The position numbers and the translations under genes are program-made. Of a DNA stretch of 64,000 nt, positions 16,609-25,641 are shown in pieces. The notes under the pieces were generated by a model. It did not search any database. It saw only the letters and a list, made by a program, of their open reading frames with translations, and had not been told where the DNA came from. The stretch comes from Clostridia bacterium (lineage in GTDB: Bacteria; Bacillota; Clostridia; Christensenellales; Aristaeellaceae), in assembly GCA_024404245.1 (NCBI GenBank), contig JAKSQH010000003.1, positions 1 to 64,000 of the forward strand, written 5' to 3'. The stretch's first letter is position 1. The number at the start of each line of letters is the position of its first letter.

Positions 16609-16637
16609 TTGACACATATTACGAACGGCGGTACAAT
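16609..16637 (+). promoter_or_regulatory. Sigma-A promoter for small secreted protein
   Basis: TTGACA (16609-16614), a 17-bp spacer and TACAAT (16632-16637). Confidence 0.8.
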
Positions 16638-16689
16638 CCTTAAACGTGCGCGATGCACAAGAGTATGACTGAAAGGTGGTTCCCCGAAA

Positions 16690-17097
16690 ATGAAAAAGAT
16701 TGCTGCTCTGGTAATGGCTCTGGTTCTGGTTCTGTCCATGTCCGCCGCTATGGCTGAGACCCGCAGCTACTTCATGGCTGCCGCGTCCGACGCTGAAGGC
16801 AACGCGATTGATATCGTCAGCAACGCTGATATGTTCCCTGTTCTGACGTTCGCCATTGATGACGAAACCATGACCTGCGCTTTCGGAACCGAAGAGGAGT
16901 TCGTTGAAGGTGTTGTCGGCGAGCCCGAAGTGATTGATGAGGAAAACGGAATCCTTGTCATGCACATCGTTCTGAATGACGGCACCGAGTATGATCTGGT
17001 TTACGCCGGCTACGAAGATACTTTCTACTTCACCGATCCGGAAAGCGGTGTAACCTTCGGCCTGATCAACGCTGACCTGCTGGACGAAGTCGCGTAA
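16690..17097 (+). CDS. Small secreted protein of unknown function
   Basis: 135 aa. A clear signal peptide (MKKIAALVMALVLVLSMSA-AMA) is followed by an acidic ~112-residue mature domain with regular beta-strand-like hydrophobic patterning (LTFAIDDETMTCAFG, ILVMHIVLNDGTEYDLVYAG). It has one Cys in the mature part, no lipobox and no family I recognise. It is a monocistronic gene with its own near-consensus promoter and a long terminator. Codons are strongly biased, as in highly expressed genes. Start ATG 16690 follows GAAAGGTGG. Confidence 0.75.
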   Translation: MKKIAALVMALVLVLSMSAAMAETRSYFMAAASDAEGNAIDIVSNADMFPVLTFAIDDETMTCAFGTEEEFVEGVVGEPEVIDEENGILVMHIVLNDGTEYDLVYAGYEDTFYFTDPESGVTFGLINADLLDEVA

Positions 17098-17120
17098 TTC
17101 ACTTTTTCAGGTGCATTTCC

Positions 17121-17178
17121 GGGGCCGCCTCTTATGATAACCGTACCGGTTATGATTGGGGGCGGCTCCCTTTGTTTT
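17121..17178 (+). terminator. Rho-independent terminator
   Basis: A long imperfect stem pairs GCCGCC...ATAACCG with CGGTTAT...GGCGGC and is followed by a T-rich stretch (TTTGTTTTT). Confidence 0.75.
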
Positions 17179-17255
17179 TGGCGGCATACGGTATGCCGGG
17201 CGAAAATCACACTAAAAATTTAGATTCTTGTTTATAAACCGTAACATATTTCGGA

Positions 17256-17261
17256 TATAAT
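17256..17261 (+). promoter_or_regulatory. -10 box for phosphonate-type importer gene
   Basis: A perfect TATAAT at 17256-17261 lies 60 bp upstream of the binding-protein start. No good -35 box is visible 17 bp upstream, so the promoter may need an activator. Confidence 0.45.
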
Positions 17262-17321
17262 TTAACCAGTCTGTGCAGGCATCGGTATATGCCTGCGAAA
17301 ATACGCAAGGAGGTTTTCCAC

Positions 17322-18374
17322 ATGAAAAAGTTTGTTTCCCTGCTGCTGGCTGTTCTGCTGCTGGCCGGATGCGCTTCCGCTTTTGCCGACGCGATCCAGA
17401 TGGACAAGCTCACCTTCGAATTTGTTCCCTCCAAGGATGCTGATGTTATCATCACCGGCACCAAGAACCTGCCCGAGCTGATCAAGGCTGAAATGGCCAA
17501 CTTCGGCTATGACATCGGCGAAGTGGACATCACTGTCGGCACTTCCTACGAAGCTACCGGTGAAGCCATGTGCGCCGGCACCATCGATGTCGGCTGGCTG
17601 CCCGGCGGCACCTACGCCATCTACAGCCAGAACCAGGAAGTGGACGTTATCCTGACCGCCACCCGCGCGGGCCTGAGCAATGACAGCACCGATCCCGCCA
17701 CCTGGAACGGCGACGCCAACAAGACTCTGCCCACCGATGAGCAGGTAACCTTCTACCGCGCCCTGATTTACGCGGGTCCCTCCGAATACGGCAAGAAGCT
17801 GGCTGAAAAAGTGAACGCCGGCGAAGCGCTGACCTGGGAAGACCTGGACGGCGCTACCTGGGCTGTTGGCAACACTTCCTCCTCCGCCGGATACATCTAT
17901 CCCACCATGTGGCTGATGGACAAGTATGACGGCAAGCGGATCACCGATCTGAGCAACGTTGTGCAGCTGGGCTATGCCGATGCTTTCGCGCAGGCTGCCG
18001 CTGAGCAGGTTGACGTTATCGTGTGCTATGCCGACGGACGCCGTGACTACGAGAACGCCTGGAACATCGCGACCGACAGCGCCGATGAAACCGGCAAGGC
18101 CGGCATGGGCCGCACCGACACCATCTGGAACGAGATGAACGTTATCGGCGTGACCGACGGTATCTACAATGACACCGTTGCCGTGACCACCAGCGAAACC
18201 CGCCCCCTGATCCACACCCCCGAATTCATCAACGCTCTGCAGCAGAGCCTGATCAACATCATCAACACCGAAGAAGGTCAGGCCATCTTCAGCGTGTACA
18301 GCCACACCGGCTACGCCGTTGCTACGGATGCTGACTATGATGCTTCCCGCAAGGCTCTGTACGCTCTGCAGTAA
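17322..18374 (+). CDS. phnD: PhnD-like phosphate/phosphite/phosphonate-binding lipoprotein
   Basis: 350 aa. The signal peptide ends in a good lipobox, LLAGC. The mature protein opens LTFEFVPSKDADVIITGTKNLPELIKAEM and contains GTIDVGWLPGGTY and GYIYPTMWLMDKYDG, the layout of PhnD/PtxB-type binding proteins. Start ATG 17322 is preceded by AAGGAGG. It is the first gene of a D-C-E-E order that continues into three phosphoester-related genes. The exact oxyanion or phosphoester bound is unknown. A GCGA-capped terminator follows directly, giving high binding-protein output. Confidence 0.85.
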   Translation: MKKFVSLLLAVLLLAGCASAFADAIQMDKLTFEFVPSKDADVIITGTKNLPELIKAEMANFGYDIGEVDITVGTSYEATGEAMCAGTIDVGWLPGGTYAIYSQNQEVDVILTATRAGLSNDSTDPATWNGDANKTLPTDEQVTFYRALIYAGPSEYGKKLAEKVNAGEALTWEDLDGATWAVGNTSSSAGYIYPTMWLMDKYDGKRITDLSNVVQLGYADAFAQAAAEQVDVIVCYADGRRDYENAWNIATDSADETGKAGMGRTDTIWNEMNVIGVTDGIYNDTVAVTTSETRPLIHTPEFINALQQSLINIINTEEGQAIFSVYSHTGYAVATDADYDASRKALYALQ

Positions 18375-18390
18375 TCATCCGTTTTTCCCG

Positions 18391-18419
18391 GCCGGGTTCG
18401 CGAGAACCCGGCTTTTTTT
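18391..18419 (+). terminator. Terminator after binding-protein gene
   Basis: A 9-bp stem GCCGGGTTC/GAACCCGGC with a GCGA tetraloop is followed by seven T. Confidence 0.92.
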
Positions 18420-18432
18420 GTATGTACCGGGA

Positions 18433-18461
18433 TTGTGATTCGGCACATAAAATGATATAAT
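18433..18461 (+). promoter_or_regulatory. Predicted promoter for ATPase-permease genes
   Basis: TTGTGA (18433-18438), a 17-bp spacer and TATAAT (18456-18461), just after the terminator. The ATPase and permeases therefore have their own promoter. Confidence 0.7.
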
Positions 18462-18500
18462 GCAAAAAAAGGCAAATTATACGCAAGGAGGAAATTCACC

Positions 18501-19259
18501 TTGATTTCTTTCGACCATGTCACAAAGATCTATCCAAACGGCGTAAGGGGCCTGAATGATATCAACCTGAATATTGAACAGGGAGAGTTTGTCGCGATTA
18601 TCGGTCTGAGCGGCGCCGGTAAATCCACCCTGATCCGCACGATTAACCGTATGATCGACGTGACGGAAGGCCGGCTGACCGTGGACGGGACCAATGTGAT
18701 GGATCTGTCAGGCAAATCCCTACGTAAGTTCCGCAGGAAGATCGGCATGATTTTTCAGAGCTTCAATCTGGTTACCCGTTCCACCGCCGTGAAGAACGTA
18801 ATGACGTCCATGGTGCCGGATATGGGCTTTTTCAAGGTGCTGCTCGGGCTGTTTTCACGTGAGCAGAAAATGAAGGCGTTGGACTCGCTGGATAAAGTAG
18901 GTATTCTGGATAAGGCGTATACCCGCTGCGATCAGCTTTCCGGCGGCCAGCAGCAGCGCGTGGCGCTGGCCCGTACGCTCTGCCAGGATCCTACCATCAT
19001 CCTGGCTGACGAGCCTGTGGCGGCGCTGGACCCGGTGACCGCGCATCAGGTGATGAGCGATTTCAAGCGCATCAATGAAGAAATGAACATCTCCATTCTC
19101 ATCAATATTCACCATGTGGACCTCGCGCTTAAATACGCGACCCGCGTAATCGGCATCCGGGCGGGCGAGATCGTTTATGACGGGCCTACCGATACCGTGA
19201 CGCAGGAAGTGCTTGACGCCATTTATAACGGCGCGTCAATCCCGCAGGCCGGCGAATGA
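18501..19259 (+). CDS. phnC: PhnC-like ABC transporter ATPase
   Basis: 252 aa, single-domain ATPase. Walker A GLSGAGKS is at 35-42, signature LSGGQQQR at 146-153, Walker B IILADEP at 166-172. The extra segment after the Q-loop (VTRSTAVKNVMTS...) is typical of PhnC. The start is TTG 18501, with AAGGAGG about 10 nt upstream. Its stop is followed within a few bases by the first permease start. Confidence 0.88.
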   Translation: MISFDHVTKIYPNGVRGLNDINLNIEQGEFVAIIGLSGAGKSTLIRTINRMIDVTEGRLTVDGTNVMDLSGKSLRKFRRKIGMIFQSFNLVTRSTAVKNVMTSMVPDMGFFKVLLGLFSREQKMKALDSLDKVGILDKAYTRCDQLSGGQQQRVALARTLCQDPTIILADEPVAALDPVTAHQVMSDFKRINEEMNISILINIHHVDLALKYATRVIGIRAGEIVYDGPTDTVTQEVLDAIYNGASIPQAGE

Positions 19260-19270
19260 GGAGGATTGGC

Positions 19271-20116
19271 ATGAAAAAGAACCAACAGGCGAAGGTCCCG
19301 CTTTTTGACCGGATCTTCAAACCGCGGGTCATCACGCTGCCGAACGGTCACAGCGTGGCGAAGCCGCGTTCGCGCATGCCGCTGATTCTGGCGGTTCTGG
19401 CGCTGGTGCTGTGGGCCTCCGTGAAACTGACAGGGTTTGATATCGGCGTTATTTTCCGCCGCGGGAATCAGTTCACAGTTATTCTCGCGCAGATTTTCCA
19501 GCCGGACTGGTCCTATTTCGGAAAGGTGATCAGCCCGCTGCTGGATACCATAAAAATGAGTATTCTCGGTTCTGTGCTGGGCGCCACGCTCGCGCTTCCC
19601 TTTGCGGTTATCGCCAGCACGAATATCAACCGCAACGGTATCTCGGTAGGTATTCTCCGCTTCCTGCTCAACATTATCAGAACGCTGCCCACCCTGATTA
19701 TCGCCAAGCTGGCGGCGCTGATCTTCGGCCTCGGCACTTTTGCCGGTACGGTCGCCATTACCGTGTTTACCTTCGGCGTCGTTTCCAAAATGATGTACGA
19801 AAGCATTGAAACCATTGATATGGGCGCTTATGAGGCGATGGAGAGCGCCGGCGGAAGCAAGTATCAGTCATTCCGCGTCGCCTGCTTTCCGCAGATCCTG
19901 CCCACTTATCTCAGCTATTGCCTCTACAGCCTTGAAATGAATATCCGCGCGGCGGCTATTCTGGGCTATGTCGGTGCCGGCGGCCTGGGGCTGCTGATTA
20001 ACGAACGTGTCGGCTGGCGTGACTATCACGGACTGGGCATGCTGCTGCTGTGCCTGTTTGTGGTTGTATTCATTATCGAAAACACCTCGCAGTATCTGCG
20101 CAGGAAGCTGAGCTGA
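19271..20116 (+). CDS. phnE: PhnE-like ABC permease 1
   Basis: 281 aa with about six membrane segments and an EAA-type loop, AYEAMESAGGSKYQSFRV. I chose ATG 19271 because AGGAGG lies about 7 nt upstream; an in-frame ATG at 19256 overlapping the ATPase stop lacks a site. It pairs with the next gene as a heterodimeric permease. Confidence 0.87.
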   Translation: MKKNQQAKVPLFDRIFKPRVITLPNGHSVAKPRSRMPLILAVLALVLWASVKLTGFDIGVIFRRGNQFTVILAQIFQPDWSYFGKVISPLLDTIKMSILGSVLGATLALPFAVIASTNINRNGISVGILRFLLNIIRTLPTLIIAKLAALIFGLGTFAGTVAITVFTFGVVSKMMYESIETIDMGAYEAMESAGGSKYQSFRVACFPQILPTYLSYCLYSLEMNIRAAAILGYVGAGGLGLLINERVGWRDYHGLGMLLLCLFVVVFIIENTSQYLRRKLS

Positions 20117-20129
20117 GGAGGGGGAACGC

Positions 20130-21002
20130 ATGAAAAAACAGGAGAAAAAATCCGTCTCCTTCCGTACAATACAGGAGGCTTACGAAGCACGTCCCCGCCT
20201 GTGGTGGCTCTATACGCTGATTCTGCTTATCGCGGTTGTGATTCTCGGATGGAGCGCCTCCACCATGGAGTTCAAGGGCCTTGCCAAAAAGGGAATCACC
20301 GTGGCGCAGGGTGTGGGCTACGGACTGCTTCATCCGGACGCGAAGCTGCTTTTCAATATTGATGACGGCCGGCTGGTATTTCCGTTCCTGAACCTTACGA
20401 CGGAAGGCGTGGCCTATCAGCTGCTGCAAACCATTGCCATTGCTGTACTCGGTACCGTGATCGGCGGCATTCTGGCGATTCCTTTCAGCTTTCTGGCCTG
20501 CAACAAGATCGTGCCGAAGTGGCTTGCCTTTATTTTCAACGCCGTGATTCTGATGATCCGTACGATTCCCAGCCTGGTGTGGGCGCTGGTATGGATCCGC
20601 GTGACCGGGCCGAACGCTTTCTGCGGCGTAGTTACGCAAAGCGTATGCTCCATCGGTATGATCAGCAAAATGTACATTACGGCCATTGAGGACATTGACA
20701 CGCGTATTCTGGAAAGCCTGGACGCGTCAGGCTGCAGCGCCTTCCAGAAGGTTCGCTACGGAATACTGCCGCAGATTATTCCGAACTTTGTATCCACTGT
20801 AATTTACCGCTTTGATATCAACATGAAGGATGCCACCACGCTGGGTATTGTCGGAGCCGGCGGTATCGGCGCGCCCCTCATTCAGTGCATTAATTCCAGC
20901 CGCTGGGGTATGGTCGGTTCCTACCTCTGGGCGCTGGTGGTTCTGATGCTGATCATTGAGTTCTTCTCAACACGGATCCGCAACAGGCTGACTCGCGGCT
21001 GA
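20130..21002 (+). CDS. phnE: PhnE-like ABC permease 2
   Basis: 290 aa, six membrane segments, with the EAA-type loop ILESLDASGCSAFQKVRY. Thirteen bases separate it from the first permease; AGGAGGGGG precedes ATG 20130. Two divergent PhnE copies are common where the importer carries two distinct membrane subunits. Confidence 0.87.
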   Translation: MKKQEKKSVSFRTIQEAYEARPRLWWLYTLILLIAVVILGWSASTMEFKGLAKKGITVAQGVGYGLLHPDAKLLFNIDDGRLVFPFLNLTTEGVAYQLLQTIAIAVLGTVIGGILAIPFSFLACNKIVPKWLAFIFNAVILMIRTIPSLVWALVWIRVTGPNAFCGVVTQSVCSIGMISKMYITAIEDIDTRILESLDASGCSAFQKVRYGILPQIIPNFVSTVIYRFDINMKDATTLGIVGAGGIGAPLIQCINSSRWGMVGSYLWALVVLMLIIEFFSTRIRNRLTRG

Positions 21003-21016
21003 TCCGCAACCGTGCT

Positions 21017-22516
21017 ATGAAGAACAGACTGACAATCTACTATACTTCCGACATTCACGGCTATCTTTATGCCGATGATTTCTGCAATCCCGGTCCGTGC
21101 AGACGGGGGCTGTATTCCATGCACTTCCCGAAGGACGGGAATACTCTTGTGATTGACGGGGGTGACTTCCTGCAGGGAACGCCCCTGACGGACTACTGCG
21201 CGAAGCATGGAACGGCGTCCCCGCTGATCGGGGCGATGAACGAAAGGGAATATGATTTTCTGACGCTCGGCAATCATGACTTCAGCTACGGCCGGAAGTA
21301 TCTGGCTGACACGCTGAACGCGATCCGCGCGGAATGCCTGTGCGCCAATATTGATGACGCGCGCGGTGAACTGCCGCTGTTTCCGTGGAAAATCAAAACC
21401 ATGGAAAACGGGCTTCGCGTGGGTATTGTCGGTTTGTGCACAGATTGGGTTCCGCGCTGGGAAAAGCCGGAGAACCTGAAGGACTTTTCCTTTCTGCCGC
21501 CGCTCGAACGCGCGAGGGAAGCTGTAAGGCAGATGCGGGCCGCGGGCGCGGATGTGCTGATCGGTCTTTATCACGGCGGAACGGAACGCGATCTGGCCAC
21601 AGGCCGGGTTCTGACCGAAACAGACGAGCATATCGCCTGCCGCCTATGTGAGGAGCTGCCGTTTGACCTGCTGCTCACGGCGCACCAGCACGCGGAGATC
21701 CCGTACGGCCGCTGGGGGAAAACGCATATCGTGCAGGTCGGTTCCAACGCCGCGAAGTATGCCCTGATCACGATGGACGAAACGGGTCGCTTCTCTTCGG
21801 AACTGCGTGAACCGGAAACCCCGTATGTACCGACGGGCGAAAGGCTGGAAACATACAAGGCACTGGGAAGATATCTGGATACATGCGTCGGGAGAGTGAC
21901 ACGGCCGTTTATTCCGGGCGAAAAGGCGGACATGGCGCTTCACGGGTCCGTGCTCGCGGACCTGCTGAACGCGGTGCAGAAAGAGGCGACAGGCGCCGCA
22001 CTGTCCTGCACCGGTCTGCCCAATACGCTGCGGCCTTTCGGTGAAGAAGTGACGCTGCGGGATATCATGGTGAACTATCCTTACGCGAACACCCTCGTTG
22101 TCCGCCTCATCACGGGCGAAATCCTGAAAAAGGCGCTGGAACGCAGCGCGTCCTATTTTTCCATGGGACCGGACGGAAAAGCACGTGTTTCGGAGGAATT
22201 CCTGGTACCGTGCGAAAGGCACTTCAACTATGACTATTTCTCCGGTGTGCAATATGTGTTTGACCTGAGGCGCCCTGTCGGCGACCGTGTGACGGAAATG
22301 AACGTAAACGGAAAAACGGTCCGCCCGGAGGATACGTTTGAACTGGTGATGAACAGCTTCCGTTCCGGCGGAGCGGGCGGTTTCGAATTCTATCTGAACT
22401 GCCCTGTGATCCGTGAAAACAGGAGCGATTTCAGTACACTGATCCTTGAGTATCTGCAGAGACATTCGCCGGCTGAACTGCCGGAGGAAAATAACTACCG
22501 GTGTATAGAATCATAA
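21017..22516 (+). CDS. Calcineurin-like 5'-nucleotidase-type phosphoesterase
   Basis: 499 aa. The metallophosphatase motifs are TSDIHG (D12, H14), GGDFLQGT (D50), GNHDF (N86, H87) and the later LYHGGTE and LTAHQH. A 5'-nucleotidase C-terminal domain follows from about 300 (TGAALSCTGLPNTLR, VNYPYANTLVV). Unlike most UshA-type enzymes it has no signal peptide, so it would act in the cytoplasm. It starts 14 bp after the second permease, suggesting it dephosphorylates something the importer brings in (a nucleotide or related phosphoester). Confidence 0.88.
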   Translation: MKNRLTIYYTSDIHGYLYADDFCNPGPCRRGLYSMHFPKDGNTLVIDGGDFLQGTPLTDYCAKHGTASPLIGAMNEREYDFLTLGNHDFSYGRKYLADTLNAIRAECLCANIDDARGELPLFPWKIKTMENGLRVGIVGLCTDWVPRWEKPENLKDFSFLPPLERAREAVRQMRAAGADVLIGLYHGGTERDLATGRVLTETDEHIACRLCEELPFDLLLTAHQHAEIPYGRWGKTHIVQVGSNAAKYALITMDETGRFSSELREPETPYVPTGERLETYKALGRYLDTCVGRVTRPFIPGEKADMALHGSVLADLLNAVQKEATGAALSCTGLPNTLRPFGEEVTLRDIMVNYPYANTLVVRLITGEILKKALERSASYFSMGPDGKARVSEEFLVPCERHFNYDYFSGVQYVFDLRRPVGDRVTEMNVNGKTVRPEDTFELVMNSFRSGGAGGFEFYLNCPVIRENRSDFSTLILEYLQRHSPAELPEENNYRCIES

Positions 22517-22546
22517 GCCGCGGAGCGGCGGAAAGAGGCATAAAAT

Positions 22547-23524
22547 ATGAGTAGTACGCGTAATTCGGTTTTCCCGGTTGTTCTGCTGATGGCGCTGCCG
22601 GCGTCCGGAAAATCCGAGGTCCGCAATTTTATGGCGCATATGGATCCCGAAGTGCTGCGTGAGGAGTTCCACATCGGCGATAACCTGCAGCTGGATGACT
22701 TCCCGTATGTGCATATGATGCGCCGCATTGACAATGAACTGCAGGCAATGGGCGAACCGCGCATTTTCTATCCGGGTGAGGATCCGTTTATTGACGGCCG
22801 TGATTGGGGTACACTCTGCCATCTGCTCAATGAGGACTATCATGACCTGATGAACCGCAGCAGGATACAGCCGGATTCGGCCGCACGCCTTCTGTTTGAC
22901 CGGATTGACCGGGCCGGACTGGCGGCCGGTATCCCGGTCCGTCTGGGTGTGCTGCGTCCCGAAATCCTGAACCGCCTGGCGGAACTGCTTGAAAAGGAAG
23001 CGGCTGCCATGCTTGAGGAGAAACAGGCAGCATATCCGGAAAGCTTCGAGGGAAAGACCGTTGTGATTGAGTGCGCCAGAGGCGGGCCTGACGGCGCTGC
23101 CCTGCCGCTTACGGGAACATTCGGTTATCAGTATTCACTGCCGCAGTTCTGCCCGGAGATTCTGGAGCAGGCATCCATTCTGTATATCTGGGTTACGCCG
23201 GAGGAATCCCGCCGCAAGAACAATGACCGGGCCGATCCCAACGATCCCGGCTCCAATCTGCACCACGGCGTTCCGATGTCCGTTATGCTCGGCGATTACG
23301 GCTGCGATGACATGCACTGGCTGATGGAACACTCCGGGAAGCCCGGCACGGTTACTGTGGAGGCATGGGGAAAGACGTATTCCGTTCCCGTCGGCGTTTT
23401 TGACAACCGGAAAGACAAGACATCCTTCCTGCGGAATGACGCGGAGACCTGGTCACCGGAAATGATTGCCGATGTGACCGCGTCCATCCGCGCGGCGACC
23501 GGCAGCATGTGCCGGGAACAGTAA
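22547..23524 (+). CDS. Uncharacterised P-loop protein, kinase-like
   Basis: 325 aa, cytoplasmic. An N-terminal P-loop, LLMALPASGKSEVRNF at about residues 13-28, follows a hydrophobic strand, as in nucleoside- or metabolite-kinase-type P-loop enzymes. The first Gly of Walker A is replaced (A-L-P-A-S-G-K-S). Later landmarks are FYPGEDPFIDGRDWGTL, TVVIECARGGPDG and a possible base/phosphate-binding RRKNNDRADPND stretch. I do not recognise a named family. It lies between a nucleotidase-type phosphatase and a histidine phosphatase in the importer operon, so a role in handling the imported phosphoester is plausible but unproven. Confidence 0.7.
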   Translation: MSSTRNSVFPVVLLMALPASGKSEVRNFMAHMDPEVLREEFHIGDNLQLDDFPYVHMMRRIDNELQAMGEPRIFYPGEDPFIDGRDWGTLCHLLNEDYHDLMNRSRIQPDSAARLLFDRIDRAGLAAGIPVRLGVLRPEILNRLAELLEKEAAAMLEEKQAAYPESFEGKTVVIECARGGPDGAALPLTGTFGYQYSLPQFCPEILEQASILYIWVTPEESRRKNNDRADPNDPGSNLHHGVPMSVMLGDYGCDDMHWLMEHSGKPGTVTVEAWGKTYSVPVGVFDNRKDKTSFLRNDAETWSPEMIADVTASIRAATGSMCREQ

Positions 23525-23558
23525 GAAACACAGCCGAAAGGCAGCAAGCGGGGAAAAA

Positions 23559-24173
23559 ATGAGTTTCTATTTTGCCCGGCACGGGGAAACCGACTGGAAT
23601 ACCGCCAAAAAGATTCAGGGTGCCCATGAAACCGCGCTGAATGAAAACGGTCTGCGGCAGGCGGACATGCTGTTGCAAACCCTGCGGCAGAGCGGCACAC
23701 GGATTGAAGCGGTATACACCAGCCGGCAGGGGAGAGCGTATACAACGGCGGAAATCGCCGCGAAGGGTTTCGGCGCGCCTCTGAAAGCCGTGGACGGTCT
23801 GGAGGAAATGAGCCTCGGGGTTTTTGAAGGACATAACTGGAATGAAGTGATGGCAATGTATCCCGGGGCGTTCGGATACTGGACGGAGGACAAAAGGAAC
23901 CGCCGGCCGCCGGAGGGCGAAACCTATCAGGAGGTAGTGAACCGGCTCGCGGACGCCATGCGGATCATTCTGAATGAGTATGACACCGCCCTCGGCGGGA
24001 CAGGGGATGTACTGATTGTGAGCCACGGCGCTGTGCTGCTGTCCCTGCTTACGGTTCTGCGCGAACTGGATTTCAGGGATTCATACAGGTATATCGAAAT
24101 CCGGAACGCGGTTCCGATTAAGCTGGAACGGCCGGATCTGATGCGGTTTCTGGAGCTCGCGGCGCGAAGCTGA
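23559..24173 (+). CDS. Histidine phosphatase family protein
   Basis: 204 aa with the RHGE motif near the N-terminus (FARHGETDWN, catalytic H8), a second catalytic His in IVSHGAV, and E in GLEEMSLGVFEG. This is the phosphoglycerate-mutase/cobalamin-phosphatase-like fold. It is the last gene of the importer operon, 34 bp after the P-loop gene, and is closed by a terminator. The substrate is unknown; context suggests a phosphorylated metabolite. Confidence 0.88.
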   Translation: MSFYFARHGETDWNTAKKIQGAHETALNENGLRQADMLLQTLRQSGTRIEAVYTSRQGRAYTTAEIAAKGFGAPLKAVDGLEEMSLGVFEGHNWNEVMAMYPGAFGYWTEDKRNRRPPEGETYQEVVNRLADAMRIILNEYDTALGGTGDVLIVSHGAVLLSLLTVLRELDFRDSYRYIEIRNAVPIKLERPDLMRFLELAARS

Positions 24174-24224
24174 AGCATGTTTCAGACAGCCCGCGGTAAC
24201 AGTCGCGGGTGAATCATAAGGCAG

Positions 24225-24278
24225 GCGGGAAACGGACGGCGGACATATGTGAAACGCCGGTCCGTTTCCGCTTTTTTA
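24225..24278 (+). terminator. Terminator of phosphonate-type operon
   Basis: A stem of GAAACGGAC-GGCG with CGCC-G-GTCCGTTTC (one bulge) is followed by TTTTTTT. Confidence 0.85.
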
Positions 24279-24348
24279 TATACCGGTCGTGCTACGGATA
24301 CAACCGGGGATGATTCCCGTATGTTCCGGCGGTGAAGGACGGCAATTC

Positions 24349-24377
24349 TTGACAGATTTGCCGGAAAAAGGTAATAT
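24349..24377 (+). promoter_or_regulatory. Promoter of LacI-family regulator
   Basis: TTGACA (24349-24354), a 17-bp spacer and TAATAT (24372-24377), followed at once by an operator. Confidence 0.8.
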
Positions 24378-24384
24378 GATACAA

Positions 24385-24400
24385 CTGAAACGGGTTTCAG
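24385..24400. promoter_or_regulatory. LacI-type operator O1 (autoregulation)
   Basis: CTGAAACGGGTTTCAG is a near-perfect inverted repeat covering the expected transcription start of the regulator gene. It matches the two operators upstream of the permease genes. Confidence 0.78.
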
Positions 24401-24412
24401 AGGGTGACATAT

Positions 24413-25447
24413 ATGGATGAAATGAAGAATATCACGATCTATGATATTGCCAGGGAAGCGGGTGTTTCCCCGGCGACCGTCAGCCGTATTCTGACGGGAA
24501 GCGCCAATGTGCGTACCGAGAAGAAGGAACGCGTGGAGGAACTGATCCGGAAGTATCAGTTCAAACCGAACGCGATGGCACGCGCCCTGACAGATACCAG
24601 AACGCACTTTATCGGTATGGTTGTGGCCGATGTCAGCAATCCGTATTATCACAGCCTCTTTACCGCCTGTATCAACGCGGCGTCACGTCTGGGTTATTCA
24701 CTGCTGTTGTTCAACACACTGAGCAACAGCCGGATGGAGGAGCAGGCTGTAACCTATCTGCTGGAACATCGGGTTGACGCCATGATCATCAGCGGCGGGA
24801 GAATCGACCTGGCACAGCAGGATCCGGATTTTCTGCGTCTGCTGGAATCAACCGCCAGAAAAACGCCCGTGGTTGTTGCCGGCCGCAGCCCGCTGGACAT
24901 GATTCCCGGTGTCGCGGCGGATCATGAAAGAAGTATGGATCTGGCAATCCGGCATCTGGTACGGCACGGCCACCGGAAAATCGGGTTTGTGTATACCGGT
25001 AAACAGTTTTACGGCACGCGTGAGAAACTGCTCCGCTTTGAGGCGGATATGGCGGAAGCCGGGCTGGAGATCCGGAAAGAATGGCTGATTGAAGTGCCCG
25101 GTTATGATATGAGGTCGGGCAGTATCGGCGCGGATCTGATGTCGGACATGAAGGAATTGCCCACCGCGATGCTCGGCATCAATGACCTGGTCAGCGTCGG
25201 CTTTCAGAAACGGCTCGCGGAACACGGGATCCGGGTGCCTGAGGATATCAGCCTGCTCAGCTTTGACGATACATATATTACTTCCATGACCACGCCGGCG
25301 ATCAGCTCTGTGGACTATGACTACGATCAGTTCGCGGACACACTGGTCCGCACCGCCATCAACCTGTCGGAAGGCGGGCCGGCCGTTCATCAGGTGCTGA
25401 TCACACCTCACCTGAATCTGAAGGAATCCTGCCGGCGGATTGACTGA
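24413..25447 (+). CDS. LacI-family transcriptional regulator
   Basis: 344 aa. The N-terminal helix-turn-helix is ITIYDIAREAGVSPATVSRI with hinge YQFKPNAMARAL, followed by a periplasmic-binding-type effector domain (HFIGMVVADVSNPYYHSL ... SFDDTYITSMTTPAISSV). I chose ATG 24413 because AGAGGG lies 8 nt upstream; a GTG at 24404 is in frame but overlaps the site. Operators in front of this gene and in front of the downstream permease operon share the same TGAAACCGGTTTCA core, so it very likely represses both itself and the importer/GH2 genes, with an oligosaccharide as inducer. Confidence 0.93.
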   Translation: MDEMKNITIYDIAREAGVSPATVSRILTGSANVRTEKKERVEELIRKYQFKPNAMARALTDTRTHFIGMVVADVSNPYYHSLFTACINAASRLGYSLLLFNTLSNSRMEEQAVTYLLEHRVDAMIISGGRIDLAQQDPDFLRLLESTARKTPVVVAGRSPLDMIPGVAADHERSMDLAIRHLVRHGHRKIGFVYTGKQFYGTREKLLRFEADMAEAGLEIRKEWLIEVPGYDMRSGSIGADLMSDMKELPTAMLGINDLVSVGFQKRLAEHGIRVPEDISLLSFDDTYITSMTTPAISSVDYDYDQFADTLVRTAINLSEGGPAVHQVLITPHLNLKESCRRID

Positions 25448-25579
25448 ACGGAAACTGTCAGAAATACCAGATCGGACATTGTATTGTTTTCCGATCCGTG
25501 ATATTCTGCATGTGATGAAGTTTGTTCCGTTGTTCTGTTTTTCCCTGACGCTGACGCGTCTCGTTTTTGTTCAATGCTT

Positions 25580-25593
25580 TGAAACCGGTTTCA
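25580..25593. promoter_or_regulatory. LacI-type operator O2
   Basis: Perfect palindrome TGAAACCGGTTTCA in the 240-bp gap before the importer genes. Confidence 0.82.
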
Positions 25594-25641
25594 TGTCCGG
25601 ATGTTACTTTTTGATATGAAATGTTTTTCATGTTCCGGAAA

